Source: Aspergillus flavus (lineage: Eukaryota; Ascomycota; Eurotiomycetes; Eurotiales; Aspergillaceae). From it: a stretch of 64,000 nt of DNA. Position 1 is the stretch's first letter, and each line of letters begins with the position of its first letter. The position numbers and the translations under genes were made by a program. Shown piece after piece: positions 1 to 9,922 of this stretch. The notes beneath the pieces are model-generated. The model saw nothing but the letters and a program-made list of their open reading frames with translations. It was not told where the DNA came from and made no database searches. Location of the stretch: the NCBI RefSeq assembly GCF_009017415.1, contig NC_092404.1, forward strand, positions 2,170,001 through 2,234,000. Reading direction: 5' to 3'.

Positions 1-173
1 GACGATCTATATGGGAAAAGAAATATATAGCATAGGTACAACGTCCGACGTGCATGCAACCCGTAAACGCCCGGACTATATAAACCAGTTATAAACCCGA
101 AATTATTACATCCAAAATTACACAAATCGGCCGGAGCTGTCTAATCCCTCAAGGGACTCCGTCCATAGCCACT

Positions 174-1181
174 CTAATTCCGCTTGGCAGAGTTGTTAAA
201 CTCGCGCACGACAACATCGCACTTGATTTCCTGGCAGAGACGCTTGCGACGGTTCGTCTCCAACTTGGAAACAAACTCCAGGCCGCTCGCGCGCTCGACC
301 ACCTCAACCGGCACCTCAAACTCCGTCAGCCTCTTGTCGTTCGGAATGCGAGCATTGGGCAAGACAAAAGCACCCAAGGCAACCTTTCCCGTAGGAGAAG
401 CGGGGCCCTCCTCGGCGTAAATAACCTTATAGAAGTGTGTGGGCACAGCAACATTAGGCGGGTTGCCAATCACCTCGTACGACACACGCCATTTGCCATC
501 CGCATCACGTTGAGGGAGATACAGGGGACCGGTCACAACACGAACGGAAGGATACTTCTTGGCCAGGCCGCGGCAGAACTCCTCGAAATGCGCCCAGTAG
601 TCCCGGTTGAATCCCTCACCCACTTGGGGGCACATGTTTGTCAAGGCAAAAGTAGCGTCCATAGCTTCCTGAGACCATTTTGCATCGGCCGCAGGCACCT
701 GGTGGCCGCGATCGTAGCCGGAGCGGAAGTAATCGTTCAGTTTGGCGCGGAAGGCGGCGGGGATGGTGGTGTCTTCGTAGAAGGTGCTGTGTTTGCGGTC
801 TGCGTTCTTCATCGCTAGCGAAGCCGGTGTGATGTGCTCGGCTACCCAGGCGGGATTGCGCGTGCGACGGTCGTATGCGCCGGCCAGAGGAGCTGAGAGC
901 AGGGTATCAGCGACGGGGCCGGGGAAGCCATACTGGTAGATACCGGACGGGTCGACTGGTCCGGCGAGGGATTTGGCGGCGAGTGACGGGGCTGTCGGGT
1001 GGGTCGGGACAGGAGTGGTCGAGGTAACTGGTGCTGATGGAGGTAGCTTCTGCTGCTGCTGCTGCTGTTGTTGTTGTTGCTGTTGGGGCCGAGGGGAGGA
1101 AGAGGAATAGAGCAGCGCTGTAAGACCAGCTCCGGTGGCTGCGCTAGCCGCGGCGATTGCGGCGAAAGTTGCCTTGGACAT
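174..1181 (-). CDS. nuc1: Mitochondrial DNA/RNA non-specific nuclease (endonuclease G / Nuc1 family)
   Basis: Sugar-nonspecific ββα-metal nuclease expected in mitochondria, acting in mitochondrial DNA/RNA turnover and apoptosis-like death. Single exon of 335 aa. The DRGH catalytic motif is visible at residues 157-160 (His160 as general base), followed by the conserved stretch with TNMCPQ and an NRDYW block that carries the metal-binding Asn. The N-terminus has a hydrophobic Ala/Gly-rich segment (about residues 3-24) suited to mitochondrial targeting or membrane anchoring, then a Gln-rich tract near residues 32-44 encoded by CAG/CAA repeats. I chose the ATG at 1181 (MSKATF) over an in-frame ATG at 1298, because the 39 extra residues are low-complexity and homologues start with this short hydrophobic segment. 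Known from the family: Mg-dependent homodimer. Confident in family; start less certain. Confidence 0.93.
   Translation of the reverse strand: MSKATFAAIAAASAATGAGLTALLYSSSSPRPQQQQQQQQQQQQKLPPSAPVTSTTPVPTHPTAPSLAAKSLAGPVDPSGIYQYGFPGPVADTLLSAPLAGAYDRRTRNPAWVAEHITPASLAMKNADRKHSTFYEDTTIPAAFRAKLNDYFRSGYDRGHQVPAADAKWSQEAMDATFALTNMCPQVGEGFNRDYWAHFEEFCRGLAKKYPSVRVVTGPLYLPQRDADGKWRVSYEVIGNPPNVAVPTHFYKVIYAEEGPASPTGKVALGAFVLPNARIPNDKRLTEFEVPVEVVERASGLEFVSKLETNRRKRLCQEIKCDVVVREFNNSAKRN
1051..1086. repeat. CAG/CAA (poly-Gln) trinucleotide repeat within nuc1
   Basis: A CTG/TTG run on the plus strand encodes about 12 Gln on the minus strand, just after the membrane/targeting segment of the nuclease. Such tracts vary in length between strains. 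Confidence 0.85.
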
Positions 1182-1582
1182 GCCGCTGAGAGGATTAAAG
1201 GAGGGGAGGAACAAGGGGAAACAAAGGCGGCAAGACGCGGACGGGGTTGAAAATGATGAAAGTCCGGGGAATAAACAAAAACTGCTGAAGAGAGCCAAAA
1301 TTGAAGCTAAAGTGGATGGCCAATCAGATGGCGGAGATCAGATGATGATCCAGGCACAGTGCCTCAGGTACCACACATAGAACATACAGGACAAACTGAT
1401 TGTCAAAATATCTTTACGATCTCTACAAGTATGAACAAAGCATAAATATCTAACGGAAGACGCATTCCTCTCTTTCTGTGTACTACACTGGATGATCCGA
1501 TGACCACGGCAGGTGAGCCCTGCAGCTGATCGAAAGGATAGTACTAAGGCATTCTCTCAGTCGAGAAGACTCAACAGGAGTA

Positions 1583-1650
1583 CAGTAAAACCCCGCTATA
1601 AGCAATTTGAAGGGCTTGCTGAATTAGTTGCTTATAACGGGGTTTTACTG
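1583..1650. mobile_element. 68-bp pogo/Fot1-type MITE with 23-bp terminal inverted repeats
   Basis: The left end begins CAGTAAAACCCCGCTATAAG and the right end is its inverse, with one mismatch over 23 bases. The element is flanked on both sides by TA (1581-1582 and 1651-1652), the target duplication of Tc1/mariner/pogo transposons. Between the repeats are only about 22 bases, so no transposase can be encoded. CAGTAAAACC-type ends resemble those of fungal Fot1/pogo elements, from which it could be mobilised in trans. A related, more worn copy may lie near 20332-20404. Confidence 0.8.
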
Positions 1651-2651
1651 TACAAGGCTGTCGACTTGAGATCTACTCTTGTGAACTCATCGATATCAGG
1701 GAGGGGGGAAACAACTGTTCCTGGGGATGTCAACGAGCAGCCTCCTTATCCCCGTAAATAGCCGGAAATAGGTTCCTACATAGATACGGAAATCTCTTTA
1801 CAACCCGATCGGAAAATCAGAAACGAACTATCGAAAGTAAAAGACGGGGTAAGTCAAAGCTTTATTGCATAAAGAACCAATAACACTGTCAAACGATAGA
1901 TCGCATTTCTGATGGATCAGAATGTCTACTTGTCCAGTTGACCACCGCCCCCCGGAGAATTTGTCGACCAGATCTGCATTTTCCTGAATGCTCAGCCACA
2001 TTCCACCTTCCCGTCGGAGGATATCGAGAATGCTCAAGTCTTACGCCAGCTCGTACCCCACAGCCATGATGGGTATAGCCTCACGGTCTTCGGATCTAGG
2101 CCTGACTGACTCTCTGATGGAGACGTCTGTCTGTCACCATATGCATCGGGTACAGACTATATGACGCCGCACTTCCCAATTCGTCGGCTGCAGACGATCT
2201 GGCACACTCTCCTTTCCCTGCACCGGTTCTCCAACTGCTAACTGATTCAAGTGACCGTTTTCACGGACAGAATTCAAAAAATCTGCAATTAGCCGCTAAT
2301 CCCCACGGAGAATAGTGTCACACTGGTTGATGAACTGGTCTATCTAGTCACTGCTCCAAGGATTTGTCATTTACCTACGCTACCGAGGCAGGTTTATAGG
2401 ATCGAGCCGTCCAAGGTCTTAATTGGTAGATAGCTCCAGCGGTGTACAGATATTGAGGTCTACTTTGCTTTTTTCGTAGAGTACAGTAAGTACTAACTGA
2501 TGTAGAGTAGTCCAAGCGGAGGGGCAAGCCTTTGGTCATCCGCAATAAGCGCATCTCTTTTGACATGGTTCGAGTCGCCTCCTTCAAGGTAGCAGTATAC
2601 TTGGTTCAGCTTGTGCTTTCATGGAGAGTCCGTTGGAGAGTTGAGTCTTTC

Positions 2652-2677
2652 CTCTTTCTTTCTCTCTCTCTCTCTTA

Positions 2678-2734
<57 letters not shown>

Positions 2735-2757
2735 GTCTGTCTGTCTCTGTCTCTCTT
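2652..2757. repeat. CT-rich microsatellite with an inner 12-base period
   Basis: Almost pure pyrimidine for about 100 bases on the plus strand. After an initial (TC)n run, the unit TCTCTCTCTCTA is repeated several times, then gives way to TGTC repeats. This suggests slippage followed by amplification of a point variant. Confidence 0.9.
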
Positions 2758-3016
2758 CTACGGCTACTCCGAACACAAGTCCCAAAGGTCCTCTGTACTA
2801 GATCTTAAAGAAGGTATTAAGATCTGGGATGCTGGATAATAGTTCCGTACTGGAGAAAGAAGATCCACTCCTTTCAGCAGGGAAAGTCACTTGACTTTCC
2901 TGGAGTCGCATTCCAACCAAAAGGCAGGCAACCATTAATTAAATTAATCCCCGTCGATCGGCAGGTCAGAAAACCTCACAGATCCTTCAAAACAAACCTC
3001 CACCCTAACCGATGGT

Positions 3017-3047
3017 GGGAAAAAAAAGGGGGGGACCGGGGGGGTGG
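3017..3047 (+). repeat. G-run cluster with G-quadruplex potential
   Basis: GGG, then an A8 run, then G7, ACC, G7, T, GG. Each G7 can supply two GGG tracts, so one strand alone could form a four-stranded structure. It lies in intergenic DNA next to an A/T-rich tract. Confidence 0.6.
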
Positions 3048-3453
3048 AAAGAAAAAAATTTAATAGACAAATAAATAAATAAATAAAAATGAGAGTAAAA
3101 TAAAACAGAATTGATAGAATCAAATCCAATAAAAATAAAAATACAAATCATGAACAAAACGATTGCATAACCATACTAAACAAGGAGGACCTTAACTAGT
3201 AACTATCTAGACGTGCCTGAGGAATCCGAATGGTTTGCCACCCGGTGGATCCCAAAGCCCTAGCTTGAAAGGTTTTGGGTCTCCAACAACCGTACCGAGA
3301 AATCTAAACTCGCTTCCCTGACATTGAGAATTTGAGATCTGATGGACGCAAGATATGCGCGGGACGTGTACTGGGTAGAAGCACAGCACAGACATACGAA
3401 GTACTTACATTCCGTGTTGAGATTCCGATCACTCCGTATCCAATGTCCACAAA

Positions 3454-3505
3454 TCCTCCTCCTCCTCCTCCTCCTCCTCCTCCACCTCCTCCTCCACCTC
3501 CTCCT
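3454..3505. repeat. CCT trinucleotide repeat
   Basis: A run of CCT/CCA triplets, pure pyrimidine except for scattered A. Translated it gives poly-Pro (plus strand) or poly-Arg (minus strand) in spurious frames. No domain surrounds it, so I treat it as a non-coding microsatellite. Confidence 0.85.
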
Positions 3506-4143
3506 TCTGTCCCTCCTTGCCGAACTCAACTCTGTAGTAGCAAGAGTGGTCCCAGCCCAGTAGCCCTAATCCACCTCGTACCGTACCTTGATACTACTAT
3601 GATGACAAGTAGCCACAGCATTCCGGCCGAGTGTTCGGTTCCTATCATCAGATGTGGCGCAGTCTCCCGGCATACAAGGTCTTGGCCTACAGCAAGATAG
3701 ACTACTGAGGAGATACGGATATTGGTTACAATGTTGCAGATCACGGAGAAGTTACCCTGGCTTACGCTACCCAGTACTATTTCCCCTAAAGCCCTAATGA
3801 CATGGTTCTTGGATCTGCACCTTTGACCCGTCCCCTCGACTACACAAGACACACGTAGTACTAAAATATAGTGCTGTAACCTGTCCCACCCAAGGACTTT
3901 TTAGATGCTTGTCAAGTGGGCTGACAAATAACGACATGACCAAAACTAAGCTAGGTTGTTCTTTAATTCTTCTTGAGACAGGTTGCGACTGGCTAAACGC
4001 CTATACCGGCATTTTCTGCTACGTACTGCCTTTCTCCCCCTTTCAAAAGATACTGTTTTTTTACCTTCGTTCTTCTTTCCTTTTTGAGACGACCAAACCC
4101 CTCCCAAATCCCGCGGTGCATCAAACAAGAATTGTCGGGCATT

Positions 4144-5989
4144 ATGGACAGTACAGCTTCAGAAGCTCCCCGGCGGAACAAAAAACAAAGAGCCGTGCTC
4201 TCATGTATACCCTGTCATTTTCAGAAAATTAAGGTACCTTAAATTCACTCTGCTGTGGATTGGCGCACCCACTCTGTTTGGTGCTGATAGTGGGTGGTAT
4301 AGTGCAACCATGTCAGGCCATGCAGTGCCTGCTGCGTACGAGGACGACAAGCGAAATGCGAATACACGGTCACTCTAGAAGATAGGTGGTTCATTGAGCA
4401 GGCACATCTTTTGCGGCGCCTACAACAACGGCGTAATTTCCTCGAGCAGCGGATCGTCACCCTCCTCTCGGCTTCAGATAAGAAGATTCCTGTTTACCTC
4501 ACGCCACAACAATCGGACCATCCCAGACAACGAGGCAAGCAAGCACGGTCGCGAAATACCACCCATCGAGGAAGTCCAAGTAAATCCCTATGCCGAGAGG
4601 CTGTGCAGCCGAAACAGGAATTCGATGGTATGTGGCGGCGTGCTCCTGACACTTTCAACTTATTTCAGCCATGCTGACTCCCTCAGAAGATGAGAAATTC
4701 TGTATAGAGCAATCGCAACCCTACGTGCAAACCAACAGTAGTCTCCCTGCGCGATCCACCCATACGGAACGTTCCATCCAATCTCTAGTAGAAGTGTTCA
4801 GTGTCGATGTCGACGGCAAGCGCACGGTGCCCATATGGCTAGAGCAAGCGATCCATATGCGCTCCAGCTCCCCTCTACTTTGTGCGGCCATCGAAGCCAC
4901 ATCCTTTGTTCTGATGGGCAAAATGTCATGCGATCCAAAGTCCACCCATGCCGGTCTCGTTCGATACACATGTGCTTTACGATTAGCAGGGGCGGCGATA
5001 TGTGATGCTGAGAGACGCTTACGCGACGATGTTTTCGTGGCGATAACTCTCTTCGGAATGATTGAGGTGATTTTTTGTCCGATAAGTTCCAGTTTCTCAC
5101 AATTCCACTAATGCAATGGCCAGATGTACGAAGGAGGCTCTAAGGACGCTCTGGTAAAGCATCAACAAGGAGGCCTCGATTTGCTTTGTCTACGGACTCC
5201 ATCAAACCATTGCAAAGGCATGGGCCACTCTATCTATGCAGATTTGCGCCTGTCATGGGTACATCTCACTGATGATCACGAGCAATGAAAACAAAGTGAG
5301 CTTCTGTGAACTAATATCGTAAATAGATCCTCTCCGCAATCTCAAACGGACGAACATTCCTGGCTAGCGACGACTGGAAAACTATCCCCTGGACCGAAGC
5401 GAGCCCACGAAGCAACTTACACAGTCTACTAGACATTGCCGCGGATATTCCCGGGCTTTGGAGACAAATGGGATGCACATCGCCAGGCTCGGAGTCTGCT
5501 TCCCCGTGTACCTCGCTGGATGAATATGAGTACAATGCCGAGGATCAAGCCACGCAAATAGTTCATCGCCTACAAGAGTGGAAAAAATCGCAACCGTTTG
5601 ACGCCCTTCCCGAACCTACCGAGGCGCTTTTCACCGTCATGGACGATTTCCCGGTATTCGAGATGCACGATTCCGCTTCGGGAGCCCATCGACCACGGGA
5701 CCTGGTTTACCCTAATGTTGACGTGTGTGCGGCAACGATCTCATACTGGGCCTTTTACCTCGCAGTCCCTACCGGAGCGTCCCTAACTTGGCGTTATCAA
5801 TATGCCTGCAACATCTGCCGCAGTATGAGATTCTGCGTGCAAAACTTTCCATTCGCTTTAACCTGCCTGGTCAGGTTTGCATTGAAACTGGTCGGTGTCG
5901 TTTTCTCTGCTGACAGCATTGAGGGACAGTTTCCTCAGAAATTGTCCCATTATTTCTACCAAAAGTATCGGTTCTCTATCCTTGACTGA
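4144..5989 (+). CDS. Zn2Cys6 fungal-type transcription factor
   Basis: Sequence-specific regulator, 536 aa. Exons: 4144-4233, 4303-4627, 4669-5066, 5124-5258 and 5327-5989. All joins use GT-AG and keep phase. The binuclear zinc cluster is split by intron 1 and reads C21-x2-C24-x6-C31-x5-C37-x2-C40-x8-C49, the family spacing. A Leu/Gln/Arg-rich linker and coiled region follow (about 55-80). The rest fits the fungal transcription factor domain of the Fungal_trans_2 type: a DDVFVAI helix, then an MYEGGSKDAL block and a C-terminal segment with NICRSMRFC. Intron 2 is only 41 bases, which is short. Target genes cannot be inferred, as no biosynthetic cluster adjoins it. The region around it is gene-poor. 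Family certain; exact splice sites fairly sure. Confidence 0.83.
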
Positions 5990-7357
5990 CGGACCAAGAT
6001 ATCAAGCAAAAGGCCTCCCAGGGATTTGAAGAGTAATAACGTGACCATGATCATCTGTACAATAGTTTGCATACATGCTTTTGAGAGCGAGAATGAATGA
6101 AATGATCCCTACAGAACCAGATGAAAAACGTAGTCTGCCTCAATTCCATGATGCCTCTTGACTTGATTCTATCTGACGATCCCTCCTTCCGGCTTGTCAC
6201 TCGTTCACATGTCGGTCCCACATAGGAATACTACTGAATTCTAACCGAAACTGAAATATCATCCAAAGTTCAGTTCCTGCATGTATGGCCCCATCGAGTA
6301 CTTTACTAGTCCGGAGAGAATTCCTGGTATAGTCTTCCCCACATAGGAAGGTGCAGGAAATTTGCTACGGGTCCTAGGCTCCAGCAGGGGGGAACTACGT
6401 ATGAGACAATAACATGCTCACCGTGCGTGAAGGACATCCACACTAGAGACATTCCCCAACCAGCCACAATAGATTTGTTGCCGAGGGCGTGAAGCTTCCT
6501 CTGGATTGGGAACTTGATCGCCCCCGGCACCGCCACAGTGGACCTTCTCTAAAGGGCTGGATCCGTCGGTTATGTAGCCAGAAGAGGACTGTAGATCCGG
6601 TGGCAAACTATTGCTGGGCCACAGAAACCGTTGGAAAGCCACAGTTCGATCTTGGTGGAGATGTCGTCCACCCGTCTCATTCGTTACCAGCAATCCCTTG
6701 AATGTTCAGCCCTCAGGGCTGAAAGAAATTAATGGTAGTGCCTATCTGGTAGTCTAGATCCATTGCCCACTCGATACACAGGACACTATGCACACGTCGA
6801 GATTGCCCACTTTTGTCCCATCTCTGGGCACGCCGATTGGAGGTCATGCATGGTTACATGTGAAAAAAAATAAGATAAAATGATATAATAAATTCAGATA
6901 AAATCAAACTCTGAGCAATCTGCCACATGGTTAGGAGTTAATCGGATCCAACCACTTGGCATATTATAGTATATCAATTTATTGTTTTTGGTTGCATGCA
7001 TCTAGCCTTAATTCGATGGTGTCTGCATGATACCCGGATTTTGAGATACTCCACTCAAGCAGAAGCTACCCAGAATGGCAATGGTATGATGATAGATGCC
7101 TAATTGAGTTATCACTCAACATATCTGTATTTTCATTCTATGGTTCGTGGGCTCGTGCGCTGCGGGGGGTGGTGTAGGGTTATATACCGTTAACCGGTGC
7201 GAGGTTGTTTTGATCTTGCTTTGCTCTTTCTTTGACTACAGCCCTTGTCTCGCAATGGACCGAGTCCTGTCTCTTCTCCTCTAGTTTTGCTTAGTACTAT
7301 GAGGCTACAGCCGGACAGCCCAGTGTTTTTCTCAGTGCAGTGCAATTGCAAGTCAAT
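5990..7357. other. Intergenic stretch between two zinc-cluster genes
   Basis: Only short overlapping frames on both strands, none with a recognisable domain. About 6850-7010 is A/T-rich. The last few hundred bases are the likely promoter of the short zinc-cluster gene. Confidence 0.5.
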
Positions 7358-7930
7358 ATGACCGACGGTACAGAATCTCCAACCTCTTCGGGGGCTCCTC
7401 GAACGGAAAAGAAGAGACGGCCCATCTACGCTTGTCTTCCCTGTCACAAGCGGAGAGTCAAGGCAAGTACCCTGATAGTCCCTACGCGGTCTTGTTCGCT
7501 TCATGAAGAACCCCAAGGTTACCTTCTTACGTAACTTCAGAGACATAGCTGACTAGTGTGCTTGTCCAGTGCGATCACCTCAAGCCATGTACACCCTGCT
7601 GTCTCCGGGGAACACCTTCGCAGTGCGAATTCACCGAGGAAGGAAACAGTGCACATATGCTGCAGTCAGATCTTATCAAGAGTCTCACGGAAGAATGCGC
7701 ATACTTGGAAAGTCGGTTAGCCGAGCTGGAGTCCTTGGAACAGCACTCGCCTGACAAGGGGTGTAAGTATCGGCTGGCTGGCTATACGAGATCCGTATAA
7801 ACTGACAACCTTCGAGAAGGAGATGTGCTCTTTTTTTCTTTGTTTCGACTTAGTATCCATGGCATTGGGGTCCTTCTGGCGACTTCTGGAGTCTGGTTTT
7901 CGGGTCATGGAGTGTACGGTGCCAGTGTGA
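7358..7930 (+). CDS. Short Zn2Cys6 zinc-cluster protein without effector domain
   Basis: Predicted 124-aa protein. Exons: 7358-7462, 7570-7762 and 7854-7930. The zinc cluster is complete: C26-x2-C29-x6-C36-x5-C42-x2-C45-x8-C54, followed by a probable short coiled coil (about 66-90, SLTEECAYLESRLAELESLE) for dimerisation. There is then a stop after 26 codons of exon 3, with no middle homology region. Intron 1 sits at the same place as in the 4.1-kb regulator but its donor is GCAAGT, a GC-AG intron. Skipping it is the only way to join the conserved Lys-Cys pair. It may be a truncated relic of a larger regulator, or a DNA-binding-only competitor. Sequence after 7930 shows no continuation in frame that I recognise. 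The zinc cluster is sure; the 3' end is not. Confidence 0.62.
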
Positions 7931-8177
7931 TGGGTTTTGTTAATGCATTATTACGAGACCGGGGCTGGGTATGGTTATGAGGGTATACGCATAACTGCTT
8001 TTCCTGGGTAGCGTTCAATATTTCTTTGCTTTGCACTCAAGCGTTTGGTGTTCAGTGGGTACTATTTACTCATAGTCTGTTTGACCCAGTAGCAATTGGT
8101 TCCTACTGTAGTCACTGTTCTGCATGTCGTCCAAATGCGGTCGTCTATTTAATCTTTCCTATTCTTCCGTCCTTTTC

Positions 8178-8183
<6 letters not shown>

Positions 8184-8209
<26 letters not shown>

Positions 8210-8212
8210 TTT
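8184..8212. repeat. TC dinucleotide microsatellite
   Basis: A run of (TC) units followed by T-rich sequence, inside the intergenic stretch after the short zinc-cluster gene. Confidence 0.85.
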
Positions 8213-9383
8213 TTCCATTCTCTCCCCTTCTCATCTGGACCCCTTCGATTGATTTCACCATATTAAGTCAAAAGAGCATCGCTCGACATCGTTGAAACAC
8301 AGAAAGACGCTCACGCTTATCAACCCTCAGGAATCCAAGCAACAAGCCTACCACTGGACGAGGCTGTTGCACCATCCATTAAAGTTTAATTCTATATTCC
8401 TATGCAGGCTCACGCGCGTTTGTATTCCAAGTTCAATAGTACATGTCTGGGGTAGTGTTCCTCCGATAAACATCCGAGTCAGAACTCCAACTAACTTTCT
8501 CTTAGTTGTCTTTTTACTGGCTTGGCCGATGATTATATTGGCTCAGATGTTCACACCGCAGTTCAGCCGATAACTCAATCTGGGATGTTCTGACTCCGTG
8601 CATGAACCACAGCAAGGGGTATAAGCCATTGCGGCGATACGAGGAGCCGAAATCCTCGAAGCACCACTGAGAGAATAGAGTCCTCCATCCGGATCAGTCC
8701 TAGCAAACAAACTTTGGGGTCGAATGACGTTATGGCACACACTTCATCCTTTCTCTCTACTTTGCATGGTTGGAATATCCCCTCGATAGTTAATGATCGC
8801 TTTAGGGCCGATCCAACTGCATAACTATGCATTTATTCTCCGGCTTACGTGATACACAAATATCTCTTGGGATAGGAAAGTACTATGCCTATCCTTCTTC
8901 AGTCTTCATTCGACACCAGAGAGCTACCTGCTGAGTGTCAGTACTTGAATCTGACAGCGTCAGGAATGTTACTTCAATGGCTGGAGCAGCATGGCGTGAG
9001 TGAGATGGTGTGCTGTGGTAACATAGTTTGCATACATGACACGCAGGCAGATGCCACTGAACTCCTCGCTCTAGAGGATGACACTACGGCATATGTCGCA
9101 CAGCAGTGAACATACCATCTCACATACACGAGGTGCAACCAGCCGGAGTGTCTGACGTGAGGAAGAGTCCGGAAAACCGCTCCGTTTGAAGTCAATTCAG
9201 CCTTTTCGGGACTTAAGAAATGCTACCACGCAGTGTCTTCTCGAGTTTAGGGAACACAAGTATATCAATCACATGCGCATCATCAGAGAAGAGGCGAATC
9301 ACCACTCAATACTGCATTTTCTTGCCTTTGCCCATGGTACACAGGAAGAATCATTCCCCGCCTACAATACCTCGCAGCGCAGG

Positions 9384-9390
9384 TATAAAA
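9384..9390 (+). promoter_or_regulatory. TATA box of the secreted protein gene
   Basis: TATAAAA lies 80 bases upstream of the ATG at 9470, a usual distance for a fungal TATA-driven, inducible gene. Confidence 0.5.
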
Positions 9391-9469
9391 ATGGGTGCTC
9401 GTCCTCGCTGAAGAAGAAGCTCGCAACTTCATCATTCAGATCACACATCTTACCTGGAATATCTGAGCC

Positions 9470-9922
9470 ATGACTTTGAAATCAATCCTAGGGAGAGTCG
9501 CCCTTCTGTTCCTCCTCGCTTGCACAAGCTCCGCAGCTATGTCCTTTACTAGATACAGCAAGCCCGTCCCTGAAGGGCTTGTGGTGTGCGAGACACGCGA
9601 GCAAATGAATCAAGCGGCGCGCGACCACCCAGAAACGGTCCTTCACGATGAAGACGGCGGTTACTATCTCAAAGACATGAACGGCATCCCGGTGGCTGTG
9701 GCCGCTGACTCACTGTGTCCAGAATTGGATAAGTCCTTCGCCGAAGCGGACACCATGATTGCACAGAATCAACTGGAGGGAGAAGATCAAATGGGCACGG
9801 ATGATGGCCTCGACTCGACAGCCGGTGCGAATGCTTGCGCCCATCGCCGTTGCTTCAACTCGGTGATCTGTATTACTTACAGAGACTGTCACATATGCTC
9901 TTCTCGTCATATATGCATCTAA
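9470..9922 (+). CDS. Small secreted cysteine-rich protein
   Basis: Single-exon 150-aa protein. Residues 1-22 form a signal peptide: basic MTLKSILGR start, hydrophobic ALLFLLA core and a small-residue cleavage region near SSAA. The mature part has eight Cys. Six are packed in the last 30 residues as C-x4-C-x5-C-x5-C-x2-C-x5-C, ending almost at the C-terminus. Between is an acidic, Gln/Asp-rich linker. There is no membrane anchor or enzyme motif. The pattern is that of disulfide-stabilised secreted fungal proteins of unknown role (effector-like, antimicrobial or cell-wall associated). I cannot assign a function. It is flanked by non-coding DNA on both sides and preceded by a TATA box, which suggests regulated expression. 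Confidence 0.75.
   Translation: MTLKSILGRVALLFLLACTSSAAMSFTRYSKPVPEGLVVCETREQMNQAARDHPETVLHDEDGGYYLKDMNGIPVAVAADSLCPELDKSFAEADTMIAQNQLEGEDQMGTDDGLDSTAGANACAHRRCFNSVICITYRDCHICSSRHICI

Larger units (their letters stand above)
1182..4143. other. Gene-poor stretch with MITE and simple repeats
   Basis: Apart from the MITE and the simple repeats listed separately, I see no ORF here with recognisable domains. The open frames are short and follow low-complexity sequence. The first part (1182-1500) is the probable promoter and leader of the minus-strand nuclease. Confidence 0.6.
7931..9469. other. Intergenic stretch with TC microsatellite
   Basis: Contains a (TC)n tract near 8184-8212. Short open frames (for example 8885-9109) have no recognisable domain or supporting context. 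It could hide the lost 3' portion of the truncated zinc-cluster regulator, but I could not recognise one. Confidence 0.45.

Noticed and set aside
2480..2600. tRNA-like GGTTCGAGTC near 2565
   Set aside because: Only a B-box-like word; upstream sequence does not fold into acceptor, D or anticodon stems.
2652..2757. CRISPR-like array in the CT repeat
   Set aside because: There are no spacers between unique repeats, the unit is a simple microsatellite, and the genome is eukaryotic.
3332..3700. Frame with a poly-Pro run, possible Pro-rich protein
   Set aside because: The run comes from a CCT microsatellite; flanking sequence shows no conserved feature and several frames are open through the repeat.
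6300..6710. Possible gene on the minus strand (6418-6693)
   Set aside because: Frames on both strands are open by chance over about 250 bases; no motif, start context or splice continuation found.
8885..9109. 74-codon ORF before the secreted protein gene
   Set aside because: No recognisable domain or signal; may be chance. Left inside the intergenic entry.
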